Assembly (NCBI RefSeq): GCF_001688725.2
Contig: NZ_CP015401.2
Span: 434,001-498,000 of the forward strand
DNA from: Bacteroides caecimuris
GTDB taxonomy: Bacteria > Bacteroidota > Bacteroidia > Bacteroidales > Bacteroidaceae
Direction: 5' to 3'
DNA: 64,000 nt
Below the pieces are notes generated by a model. That model saw nothing but the letters and a program-made list of their open reading frames with translations. It was not told the origin of the DNA and searched no databases. The position numbers and the translations under genes were made by a program. Positions 36,273-43,560 of this stretch are shown here, in pieces. The first letter of the stretch is position 1, and each line of letters starts with the position of its first letter.

Positions 36273-36408
36273 AAACAGGACGAACAATTGGGATGCAAAT
36301 AGACTGCAAGGTTAATGTAGGTTAAAGTCTGTCCCAATTTCGCAATGTTTTAAGGAACCTTCCTTGTTGAGCCATTGCAATGATGTAGTTTTAATCATCG
36401 GAATTATC

Positions 36409-36416
36409 TATCTTTG
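36409..36416 (+). promoter_or_regulatory. -7 box of the integrase gene
   Basis: TATCTTTG, exact for the consensus; the -33 region is poor. Leader of about 85 nt to the integrase ATG. Confidence 0.45.
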
Positions 36417-36507
36417 CATTGAGCGAGAGTGAAGCTCTATACTTTATTCCTATGTAAAGTGTAAAATAATTTCGTCGGCCATATAACTTAAAAAGAAAAA
36501 CAACAAC

Positions 36508-37752
36508 ATGGCAAGGACAAAAATCGTGCTTTTCAAAAGCAACATTAGAAGGGACGGAAGCTGCCCCGTCTGTTTAAGGGTGGCAAAAGAGGACAAAACA
36601 AAGTACATCGACTTGCAACTGTCGGCAACGAAAGGACAATGGGACGAATTGGCATCCCGATTTAAAAAAGACAAGCGTGTCAATCCTAACTACGAAAATT
36701 ACAATGCGTTGCTGAACCGTTATGAAGTTCGAAAGGATGAAATCCTACAAAAGTTCATGGAGGAACGGGTAAACTGGACGCTTAACCAGTTCGAAGAGGA
36801 GTTTCTTGGTATGTCAAAGCAGGGTAAGGTTTATGACTACTTCATGCGACAGGTGGAAAACCTAAAAGCCACAAGGCATATCGGTAACGCAAAAGTCTAT
36901 GAGCGTACTTTGCATATGCTGGCAAAGTATGATGACAAGATTGAGGAACGACTGTTTTCCGAGTTGGATGTAAAGTACATCAATCGGTTTAACCTTGAAA
37001 TGGAAAAAGACGGCTGTTGCGGAAACACCCGTAAATACTACCTCAAAACATTAAGGGCGGTTATAAACAAGGCGATAAAAGAGCGTGAAGCCTCATCAAA
37101 CACCTATCCTTTCGGTAAGGGTGGCTTTGAAATCGGTAAGCTGGCAGAGGAAACAGCCAAACGCTACCTTTCACCACATGATTTGGAGCTGATAAAAAAC
37201 TCGCCTCAACAAAATCCTGTGTTGGAGTTGTCCCGTAGGGTGTTCCTGTTTTCCTATTTATGTTTCGGTATGAGTTTTATAGATGAAGCCATGCTGACTA
37301 AAAACAATATTGACACGTTTGGGACAGAGGAGCATATCGTTTATAAAAGACAAAAGACACAGAACGCTAAAAATGCAAAGCCTATAACAATACCTGTAAC
37401 CCCTGCCATAAGAGAGCAGTTGGAATGGTTTAAGGCAAATACTGCTTTGACAGGCAACTATTTGCTGCCAATAATAACAAGGGATTATGAGGGGGAACAA
37501 CTGTATGACCATATCCGTAGTCGTTACAAACGTATAAATGACGGTTTAAAGCAATTAGGCAAGTTGCTCCGTATTCGTATGAACCTGACTACCTATGTCA
37601 GCCGTCATACAATGGCCATGACCTTACAAGGCAATGATGTCCCCCGTGAAATTATCAGCCAAGCGTTGGGGCATCGTAATCTTACAACGACAAACGTATA
37701 TCTTGACAGTTTTTCAACAAGCGTATTAGACAGAGTAGCTAAAATCCTTTAA
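36508..37752 (+). CDS. Tyrosine recombinase/integrase
   Basis: 414 residues with the Bacteroidetes arrangement: an Arm-binding N-terminal domain (TKIVLFKSNIRRDGSCPVCLRV), a SAM-like core-binding domain near 100-200, and a catalytic domain. Catalytic features seen are the first Arg in LELSRRVFLFSYLCFGMSF, YVSRHTMAMTL (RH..., where HxxR is replaced by a variant), LGHRNLTTTNVYLDSF with the His and nucleophile Tyr. It should insert and excise the element at tRNA-Pro. The HTH gene follows after 2 bp. Confidence 0.92.
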   Translation: MARTKIVLFKSNIRRDGSCPVCLRVAKEDKTKYIDLQLSATKGQWDELASRFKKDKRVNPNYENYNALLNRYEVRKDEILQKFMEERVNWTLNQFEEEFLGMSKQGKVYDYFMRQVENLKATRHIGNAKVYERTLHMLAKYDDKIEERLFSELDVKYINRFNLEMEKDGCCGNTRKYYLKTLRAVINKAIKEREASSNTYPFGKGGFEIGKLAEETAKRYLSPHDLELIKNSPQQNPVLELSRRVFLFSYLCFGMSFIDEAMLTKNNIDTFGTEEHIVYKRQKTQNAKNAKPITIPVTPAIREQLEWFKANTALTGNYLLPIITRDYEGEQLYDHIRSRYKRINDGLKQLGKLLRIRMNLTTYVSRHTMAMTLQGNDVPREIISQALGHRNLTTTNVYLDSFSTSVLDRVAKIL

Positions 37753-37754
37753 TT

Positions 37755-38546
37755 ATGAGTATGGCAATAAATATGCCTTTGGGCGGCTTGATAGACAAGT
37801 CGCTCAAAGGGGAAGCCCGTTTTGCGCATGAGGAATGGTTGCGCACCTATGTAAAAAGACTAACGAATGGTAATAAGACAAAGCTAAAACAGGCTTTAAA
37901 TGAGGTGGATGAGGCTATAAACCAATGGCGGGACGGCTTCTTCATATCCACTTATGATGAAAAGTTATCAGCCGTCCGACAAGGCAAACTAAACATGGAC
38001 AGCCAAGAGTTGGAAGATGTCTATAACGAGGAAACCTATTTGCAAAAAGAGGGTAAAACAGGTTTGGTTGCAGATTTCCTGTATAATTCCATAGCTCAAT
38101 ACGGCTTTATCAATGAACATCACCGTGATGCAATAGAGAGCGCATGGATGTTTCACGACATGGAGTTTTTACAACAGCAATGGGAGTATTACGCTTTGGT
38201 TCAAATAAGGTCGTTGCGGGCAGTTATTGTTTCCATGCTGGGAACAGTACCAACGATACCCGAAACCGAACCACAGAACGCCAAAAGAGAGCCAAAACGG
38301 ATAGAAGATTATCCCGAAGTGTTTGATATTACACTTTGTTGTGAGCTTACGAACTATGCAAAGGACACTATTTACAAGTGGACCCGTACCCGTGAAATAC
38401 CTTGTCATCGTTCCGGGACAAACGGGCGCAAACTCGTGTTCAAGCGTGACGAAATCGTAGCGTGGATGACTGCCCGAAAGCAGGAAACCAAGGACGAATT
38501 TATAAAACGAATGGAAAGCCAGTTAGCTGCACGGCTTCGTAAATAG
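37755..38546 (+). CDS. Helix-turn-helix protein, excisionase-like C-terminus
   Basis: 263 residues. The first 170 residues are helical and not recognised. The C-terminus (about 190-250) contains LTNYAKDTIYKWTRTREIPCHRSGTNGRKLVFKRDEIVAWM in part, the winged-HTH pattern of MerR/excisionase (HTH_17) proteins. Being 2 bp behind the integrase, it likely acts as recombination directionality factor or controls replication. The function of the long N-terminal part is unknown. Confidence 0.75.
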   Translation: MSMAINMPLGGLIDKSLKGEARFAHEEWLRTYVKRLTNGNKTKLKQALNEVDEAINQWRDGFFISTYDEKLSAVRQGKLNMDSQELEDVYNEETYLQKEGKTGLVADFLYNSIAQYGFINEHHRDAIESAWMFHDMEFLQQQWEYYALVQIRSLRAVIVSMLGTVPTIPETEPQNAKREPKRIEDYPEVFDITLCCELTNYAKDTIYKWTRTREIPCHRSGTNGRKLVFKRDEIVAWMTARKQETKDEFIKRMESQLAARLRK

Positions 38547-38598
38547 TTAATATGCTTTATTATGTATAACTTTCTATATACATTCCAATCTCACAGCC

Positions 38599-39594
38599 AT
38601 GTATGACAAAATCAAATTAATGCTATATGACCTGCCAACAGGGTACGACTGGCAAACAGTCCTGCAACGTACAGTTGTAAAGGACTATTTTGCCAATGGT
38701 ACAGGTGGTAAGGGGTATTGGCTTGGACGTAGAGTCATAGCCACAGAAACGTATGTGTCATTCGAGGGCAGTCTTCCTAAATGTCTGTGGGGACATAATC
38801 TAAAGACCTTGTCATTACAACAAGTCAAGTGGCTTATAATGAAGTTGAGCAAGGACTTGGGTGTACCTATGTATAAGGCAGTGGTGGAGTCTGCGGAGTT
38901 TGCACATAACTTTAGTATGACAGAGCCTCCTATTATGTATATGCAGAAGTTGGACGCCATGAAGAAATTTAGACCTAATGAGTGGAATGGTACTAAGTAC
39001 ATAGAGGACGAAGAGGTGCGTTGCAAGTTTTATGATAAGATACAGGAGGCAAAGAAGAAGCGTGAGTTGCCTAAATATGGAAGAGAGAACTTGCCGAGAA
39101 ACTTATTGAGGTACGAGGTGACATTTAGCACCAAAGGACTGAATAGGTTGTTTGGTAGGGATATAGTGGCAGAGGAGCTTTGGAGTAAACAGGTATTTTG
39201 GACGCTGGTTGCAGAGTGGTTTGGATATTATGAGGATATGGTGAAACTGCCTAATGACTGTTGGGATGTGGATTACCATATTTTTGAGAGCGCCAAAGAC
39301 TTTGCCAAGTGGTGTATTTGTATAGCAAATGCCGACCAAAACCTGTCTTATTATGTGAAGCACGTCCTTTTTAAACTTCGGGCAAATCCGCAGCCATCCG
39401 ACCGTGTCCTACATGGGCAAATACAAAAGAAAATCCAAGAAGCGTTGGAGTGGGGCAAAAAACATCTGACTCTCCCTAACCTGACCTTGGAACTGACAGG
39501 CAAAATAGAACAATATCTTGCCGGGCTGTTGGAGCAGTCGGCAGACGGTATGAGCGTCGCAGAGGAACGACGAATATTCAATACCGCCTGTTAG
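38599..39594 (+). CDS. Replication initiator resembling filamentous-phage gene II protein (Phage_CRI type)
   Basis: 331 residues. The segment YVSFEGSLPKCLWGHN near residues 55-70 parallels the S-P-A-K-x-L-x-G-H-N segment of Ff phage gpII, and NLLRYEVTFSTKGLNRLFG near 170-190 parallels the LVRFEARIKTRYLKSFG segment of gpII. The same order and spacing are kept. Members nick the double-strand origin and start rolling-circle replication. It lies 53 bp after the HTH gene; a structured hairpin and a possible nick site follow directly. The assignment rests on pattern resemblance, not on a search. Confidence 0.72.
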   Translation: MYDKIKLMLYDLPTGYDWQTVLQRTVVKDYFANGTGGKGYWLGRRVIATETYVSFEGSLPKCLWGHNLKTLSLQQVKWLIMKLSKDLGVPMYKAVVESAEFAHNFSMTEPPIMYMQKLDAMKKFRPNEWNGTKYIEDEEVRCKFYDKIQEAKKKRELPKYGRENLPRNLLRYEVTFSTKGLNRLFGRDIVAEELWSKQVFWTLVAEWFGYYEDMVKLPNDCWDVDYHIFESAKDFAKWCICIANADQNLSYYVKHVLFKLRANPQPSDRVLHGQIQKKIQEALEWGKKHLTLPNLTLELTGKIEQYLAGLLEQSADGMSVAEERRIFNTAC

Positions 39595-39612
39595 TCCTCT
39601 TTCTATTCAAAT

Positions 39613-39683
39613 AAGGCTTGGTAATCATCATAGGGTGTAAACTCCACTTCCTAAGTTTACTCTTCGGGTGATTATCAAGCCTT
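39613..39683 (+). other. Two-tier hairpin downstream of rep (terminator or origin structure)
   Basis: Outer arms AAGGCTTGGTAATCA (39613-39627) and TGATTATCAAGCCTT (39669-39683) pair with one mismatch; an inner stem GTAAACT/AGTTTAC sits at 39637-39643 and 39654-39660. ATCTTTTAATAG follows, so a terminator is possible, but cruciform structures like this also mark rolling-circle origins. Confidence 0.6.
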
Positions 39684-39685
39684 AT

Positions 39686-39706
39686 CTTTTAATAGAGGGG
39701 GCTATT
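39686..39706 (+). other. Candidate rolling-circle nick site
   Basis: CTTTTAATAG (39686-39695) is close to the Ff phage nick region TTCTTTAATAG, and AATAG pairs with CTATT at 39702-39706 to form a small hairpin. It is very short, so similarity may be chance. The stretch 39707-40156 that follows holds no gene I can support. Confidence 0.3.
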
Positions 39707-40156
39707 GGTCGTGCACAGCCAAAAACTTATCAGATACAATAAAAGTGTTCGGTGGGGTGTAATAATGGCTTAAACGCTCTAATACGAGGTTGCTTAATTC
39801 TATGTGATAAGGTGGGTATGCTCGGTCGATAGAATGAATACAGGTTGTAAGTAAAGAGGATGTAACACTCTCAAATCTTCATTGTATGATGATAAACTTA
39901 TGTAATGACAGGGTACAACATCATAGAGGGTTTGCAATGTGGAGGGCGAAAATGTCATATAGCACCTAAAAACGAGTGGAATGTAATCGAATGGTAAGGT
40001 CTGTTTGAGGTCGTGGGTATGATGATGAGGCTGTTTCGAGGCATCCATAAGAGATACGACATTTCAAAATGCAATAGTCTCATCGGAGTTCCCTCCCTAA
40101 AATCTTGTGAACTATCAATAAATGAGTAAATTTGTTCCACGACATCCCTAAAAACG

Positions 40157-40187
40157 TTTGTAGAACGTTGGATTTTAGTTATATTTG
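40157..40187 (+). promoter_or_regulatory. Consensus promoter of the folded region
   Basis: TTTG (40157-40160), 19 bp spacer, TATATTTG (40180-40187): perfect at every consensus position, one of the strongest promoters in the window. Transcription would begin near 40193, at the base of a hairpin. Confidence 0.75.
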
Positions 40188-40192
40188 TCCCG

Positions 40193-40435
40193 CTAACAGG
40201 TTAACGACCTGTTGGTGACATATTAATTAAAGGAAGCGTTTAGCTTTATCCCGTTTTAGAAATTCTGGTAAAATTTCATGTGGTACGGGGATAGACGATA
40301 CAAACGCTCATGCTAATCTTGTATATATCAGTGATATATATGGCTTGGCGTGGGGTGTCGTTTTATCTTGTACCACGGGTTTACCAGAGCCTCTAAAACA
40401 GATAATTCTAACAGCCTCACGCTATCTTTTTATAT
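40193..40435 (+). ncRNA. Putative structured RNA (or long 5' leader) in the element
   Basis: A 9 bp hairpin (40193-40201 / 40207-40215) starts at the predicted transcript end. A long stem then folds 40253-40399: GTTTTAG/CTAAAAC (40253 and 40393), CTGGTAAA/TTTACCAG (40265 and 40380), GTGGTAC/GTACCAC (40280 and 40370), GATAGACGATAC with GTGTCGTTTTATC (40290 and 40355, one bulge), then ACGC/GCGT and a TATATATC/GATATATA tip. The tail reads CGCTATCTTTTTATA. It may be a stand-alone RNA, a leader of the gene at 40479, or an origin or packaging structure. Confidence 0.6.
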
Positions 40436-40478
40436 AAACCTTTCCTGTCGGGGCTGTGGGGAGCAAATCTACGATATT

Positions 40479-40928
40479 ATGAAAAGAGTTTTATTAGTTT
40501 GGGTCTTGTTAGTTGTTTCCGTTACTTGTTTTTGTCAAGGAGGGGGTATTTTAGGATATAAAATGACTGATGTAAAATTCGGGAACAATTATTCGTCCAC
40601 TACAAGCAAGGTTAATTTCGTAAATAAGGGGCAAGGAGTATATACTATTGACGGGATAAGCAGGGATGGGAAAGAGGATGTTTTTTCCGCAACATTGCAA
40701 TATGTTGGGATGTTTGAGGGCGAGTATAAGTATAAAGGTATATTGGCATATAAATTAGAGCTATATTCAAATGTCGTTGTATATACACCTCATAAATTGA
40801 GCACATATACAACTGTTGGGAATGACCTTCCTTCTAAAAATATGATAGAGTTTTATATCTATGAAAAGAATGGGCTGGGTGATGTTAGTTTTAAAACAAT
40901 ATTCCAATTGACATTTCCACATTACTGA
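40479..40928 (+). CDS. Small secreted protein of unknown function (element cargo)
   Basis: 149 residues from the ATG at 40479; the frame is open upstream through the folded region, but the signal peptide MKRVLLVWVLLVVSVTCFCQ fixes the start. There is no proper lipobox. The mature 128 residues are rich in Tyr, Lys and beta-strand patterns (VNFVNKGQGVYTIDGIS, YKYKGILAYKLELYSNVVVYTP). I do not recognise the family. It is the last gene before the right attachment repeat and is followed by a terminator; it is either a cargo or an envelope or exclusion-type protein. Confidence 0.65.
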   Translation: MKRVLLVWVLLVVSVTCFCQGGGILGYKMTDVKFGNNYSSTTSKVNFVNKGQGVYTIDGISRDGKEDVFSATLQYVGMFEGEYKYKGILAYKLELYSNVVVYTPHKLSTYTTVGNDLPSKNMIEFYIYEKNGLGDVSFKTIFQLTFPHY

Positions 40929-40966
40929 TATATGTAGTAAGGCTTCTAACGGAGCGTCTAAGACAT

Positions 40967-40999
40967 GGGTAGGGCGATAGCTGTCCTACCCTGTTTGTT
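40967..40999 (+). terminator. Terminator after the secreted-protein gene
   Basis: GGGTAGG (40967-40973) pairs with CCTACCC (40985-40991), followed by TGTTTGTT. Confidence 0.65.
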
Positions 41000-41146
41000 A
41001 TAATGGGTTTGTCTCTAATAGAGGCATTAACGAATACTTGTAAAATTTGCTATGCAATAATGCAAAATCCACATAGCAAAAGGCAATAATCGGATTAAAT
41101 AAACCAAGTTTCCCGGAAACCTTATTCGTAGGGTATTCGCAGGTAA

Positions 41147-41179
41147 AAAATAAGGAGTTAAGTATTGTCTTAACTCCTT
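41147..41179 (-). terminator. Leftward terminator at the right element end
   Basis: AAGGAGTTAAG (41152-41162) and CTTAACTCCTT (41169-41179) form a perfect 11 bp stem. The A run on its left reads as ATTTTTT on the minus strand, so it stops leftward transcripts, such as those from the duplicated tRNA promoter at 41277-41307. Confidence 0.7.
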
Positions 41180-41225
41180 GATTTGTATGTTGTTATAAGT
41201 TTATTATCGGTAATCTTATTCAATT

Positions 41226-41265
41226 CCCCCAGACGCGTACTCTAACCGGGCTGAGCTACACCCCG
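41226..41265 (-). pseudogene. Displaced 5' half of tRNA-Pro
   Basis: Acceptor 5' strand, D-arm and anticodon 5' stem identical to the intact gene, ending in the anticodon loop. It cannot form a tRNA. Confidence 0.85.
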
Positions 41266-41495
41266 AATTGCGGATGCAAAGGTAGTGCTTTATTTTAAAT
41301 CTACAAATAAATCGTTGTAAAATATATATATGTATCTGTTGCAAGTGATTTATCTTGCTTATTATTAGTGTTATACATTCATACGGTCAAGTGCTATTTA
41401 GATAAGATTCTAAATAGCAATGAGGCAACTTCGGTGGTTGTTTTATATCCTATATAGTGCAAAATACATGCAAAAAGCCTCGTCTTATTACAATA
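41226..41495. repeat. Right 270-bp attachment repeat
   Basis: Second copy of the left repeat, 267 of 270 positions identical, at a constant offset of 5279 bp. It holds the displaced 5' half of tRNA-Pro and a full copy of its promoter, and joins directly to the higBA operator. Confidence 0.9.
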
Positions 41496-41503
41496 GATAA
41501 GAA

Positions 41504-41548
41504 ATAATTCGCTAATATTGCGAATTATACAATTATATGTTACCTTTG
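41504..41548 (+). promoter_or_regulatory. higBA promoter and palindromic operator
   Basis: ATAATTCGC (41504-41512) and GCGAATTAT (41520-41528) form a perfect palindrome with a 7 bp spacer. It covers the -33 region (ATTG, 41517-41520); TACCTTTG at 41541-41548 is an exact -7 box, 20 bp later. Autorepression by the antitoxin HTH is the expected mode. Confidence 0.65.
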
Positions 41549-41568
41549 TATTATCAAAGAACAAATGC

Positions 41569-41889
41569 ATGAATGTAGAATTTGAAAAAGAGTATTTGGT
41601 AGAACTTTACGAAAAAGGAAAGACCGATGATAAGAAACATCGATTTCAGCCTCAAATTATCAATGGCTATTTGAAGTGTGTTAAGGCTCTATTGAATGCT
41701 TCCCGAATGGAAGATTTATATCAATATAGAGCTTTGAACTATGAAAAGTTGAAAGGTGATAAAAAAGGGCTTTCCTCTTTGCGTATCAATGACCAATATA
41801 GGTTGGAATTTCGGGAAATTACCAATGCAGGCAATCAAACAGTTGTAGAAATATGTTCTTTGGTAGATATTACGAATCATTATAAATAG
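41569..41889 (+). CDS. higB: HigB-like toxin of the RelE superfamily
   Basis: 106 residues from the ATG at 41569. The C-terminal half shows the HigB/plasmid-maintenance toxin pattern: LNYEKLKGDKKGLSSLRINDQYRLEFRE followed by VVEICSLVDITNHYK. Such proteins cleave mRNA in the ribosome A site. It lies 5 bp before the antitoxin gene, toxin first, as is normal for higBA. The longer frame from 41518 would begin upstream of the -7 box and is rejected. Confidence 0.85.
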   Translation: MNVEFEKEYLVELYEKGKTDDKKHRFQPQIINGYLKCVKALLNASRMEDLYQYRALNYEKLKGDKKGLSSLRINDQYRLEFREITNAGNQTVVEICSLVDITNHYK

Positions 41890-41894
41890 GAACT

Positions 41895-42215
41895 ATGAGT
41901 ATAACAGCGAACAATTTACAATCATTCCGTCCCTACCATCCGGGAGAACTGGTTAAGGAAGAATTGGAATGCAGAGGCATAAAACAAAAGGACTTTGCAA
42001 AGAAGTTTGGTTTGTCTTATTCCGCTTTAAATGAGACGTTGAATGCAAAACGACCAATAACCACTGAGTTTGCTTTGCTCTTAGAGGCGGCTTTAGGTAT
42101 CAATGCCGATTTGCTGGTAAGAATGCAAACAGACTATAATATACAAGTGGCACGAAAGAATAATTCTTTGCTTGAAAAGTTGAATAATATAAAGAAGATA
42201 GCAGCCGTATTTTGA
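41895..42215 (+). CDS. higA: HigA-family antitoxin
   Basis: 106 residues with an XRE-type HTH near 20-75 (PGELVKEELECRGIKQKDFAKKFGLSYSALNETLNAKRPI in part, then TEFALLLEAALGINADLLVRMQ). It should neutralise the upstream toxin and repress the operon through the palindrome at 41504-41528. The pair sits just outside the right attachment repeat, so it appears to be chromosomal rather than part of the element. Confidence 0.88.
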   Translation: MSITANNLQSFRPYHPGELVKEELECRGIKQKDFAKKFGLSYSALNETLNAKRPITTEFALLLEAALGINADLLVRMQTDYNIQVARKNNSLLEKLNNIKKIAAVF

Positions 42216-42298
42216 AGTGGATACACAAAGCGCACCTGTAAACTCTTCAATGCAACAATGTGTTGGTTGTTAATAGATTAACATAGAGTTTAAAATGG

Positions 42299-42401
42299 TA
42301 TAATTATCTTGCACACATCTGCAACGGTATCTTACACGCTCTTATATCTCTATGTATCAATCGAATAAATACAAAGAGTGTAGGTGTGCAAAATAATTAT
42401 A
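42299..42401. repeat. Long inverted repeat between convergent higA and aroB
   Basis: 18 bp arms at 42299-42316 and 42384-42401 match with one mismatch. An inner pairing ACACGCTCTT / AAGAGTGT extends the stem. It could end transcription from both sides; there is no sign of transposition ends. Confidence 0.6.
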
Positions 42402-42417
42402 TCATTTGTAGGATAGA

Positions 42418-43479
42418 TTAAATTCCCATACATTCGCGATAGAAGTCGAGCATCTCGAAGATAGTGTCCTTATCGGCAGTCTGATTGATGCAAATGTCTC
42501 CGATATCTTTCAGTAAGGTGAAATTGATAGTACCTGAAGTATTCTTTTTATCATGCGTCATAAAGGCATACAATTGGTCATATTTTTTGCAGTCGAAGGT
42601 AAATACGCCATAATTCTCCTTGATAAACTGGATCGTTTGCCGCATTTTCTCTTTCGGGAAACCTACTTTGAGATGAGAAAGATACAGTTCGCACACAATT
42701 CCCCAAGCTACTGCATATCCATGTAATACAGGACGGTTTTCTGCCAGTGCCATACTTTCGAACGCATGTCCTACGGTGTGTCCCAAATTTAATGCTTTGC
42801 GGATTCCATGTTCGAGGGGATCCTGCTCTACGATGTCTTCTTTCACTTGTACCGATCGACCTACCAATTGTTTGAGAGCTGCATAATCAATACTAGAGGA
42901 ATCGAATTTGAGCAATTCTGCCCAATGTGCCGTATTACTAATCAACCCATGCTTCAACATTTCAGCATATCCGGAGAAGAAATTGTGTGTGTCCAATGTG
43001 CGTAGGAATTCCGTTTCAATCAATACACTGTTTGCCGGAGCGAAAGCACCGATTTCATTTTTCAGTCCGTTGAAGTTGATTCCTGTTTTACCCCCCACTG
43101 ATGCGTCCACCATAGCGAGCAGGGTGGTTGGTATATTGATATAGGAAATGCCCCGTTTGAATGTAGCTGCGGCAAAACCTCCTAGATCTGTCACCATCCC
43201 TCCTCCTAGATTGATAAGTAAAGAGTGGCGGGTAGCCCCTTGAGTGCTTAATGCCATCCAGACGGAAGCGAGTGTTTCCAGAGTTTTATGTACATCTTCT
43301 GCTCCGATACAGATTTCTACAGCATCTTTCAACAGACCCGATTCTTTTAGAGAGGGGAGACAAAGACGCTGGGTATGCTCGTCTGTGAGGACGAATAATT
43401 TGTCATGCGGACATAGCTCAATGGCACGACCGAGGCTCGTTTCCAAGCTTTCGCAGAGAATAACTTCTTGTTTACTCAT
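42418..43479 (-). CDS. aroB: 3-dehydroquinate synthase
   Basis: 353 residues from the ATG at 43479 (MSKQEVILCESLETSLG). It converts DAHP to 3-dehydroquinate in the shikimate pathway with NAD and a divalent metal. Visible are the NAD-binding NLGGGMVTDLGGFAAATFKRG, PTTLLAMVDASVGGKTGIN, metal-site segments EMLKHGLI and LNLGHTVGHAFE (with HxxxH). The frame is open nine codons upstream, but a perfect minus-strand -7 box at 43504-43511 places the transcript start so that the inner ATG is preferred. Confidence 0.94.
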   Translation of the reverse strand: MSKQEVILCESLETSLGRAIELCPHDKLFVLTDEHTQRLCLPSLKESGLLKDAVEICIGAEDVHKTLETLASVWMALSTQGATRHSLLINLGGGMVTDLGGFAAATFKRGISYINIPTTLLAMVDASVGGKTGINFNGLKNEIGAFAPANSVLIETEFLRTLDTHNFFSGYAEMLKHGLISNTAHWAELLKFDSSSIDYAALKQLVGRSVQVKEDIVEQDPLEHGIRKALNLGHTVGHAFESMALAENRPVLHGYAVAWGIVCELYLSHLKVGFPKEKMRQTIQFIKENYGVFTFDCKKYDQLYAFMTHDKKNTSGTINFTLLKDIGDICINQTADKDTIFEMLDFYRECMGI

Positions 43480-43503
43480 GATTCTTTTTGCTTTTTTACT
43501 CTG

Positions 43504-43540
43504 CAAATGTATATAAAATATCTTTTTTTGCTTACTTTTG
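43504..43540. promoter_or_regulatory. Divergent promoters of aroB and the small membrane protein
   Basis: Minus strand: TACATTTG at 43504-43511. Plus strand: TACTTTTG at 43533-43540. Both are exact -7 boxes with weak -33 elements, placed back-to-back in the 81 bp between the two genes. Confidence 0.55.
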
Positions 43541-43560
43541 TCTCGTTAAAACGTTTAATC

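Larger units (their letters stand above)
35947..41225. mobile_element. 5.3-kb integrative element in tRNA-Pro with pII-type Rep
   Basis: The interval between the two attachment repeats encodes a tyrosine recombinase, an HTH protein, a filamentous-phage-type replication protein, a folded RNA or DNA region and a small secreted protein. No relaxase, type IV secretion, Zot-type ATPase or coat gene is visible. It is best described as an integrative rolling-circle element or inovirus-derived satellite. Boundaries follow from the direct repeat and could shift by a few bases within the C run. Confidence 0.8.

Noticed and set aside
39800..40048. 82-codon minus-strand ORF in the element
   Set aside because: No promoter or motif, His/Tyr-rich composition; overlaps another equally weak ORF in a non-coding interval.
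35947..41225. Complete inovirus prophage
   Set aside because: No Zot/pI ATPase, coat, or adsorption gene can be recognised, so a full filamentous phage is not supported.
35947..41225. Conjugative transposon
   Set aside because: No relaxase, coupling protein or Tra genes in the 5.3 kb interval.
41226..41265. Second tRNA-Pro gene
   Set aside because: Only the 5' half is present; it stops in the anticodon loop and cannot fold as a tRNA.
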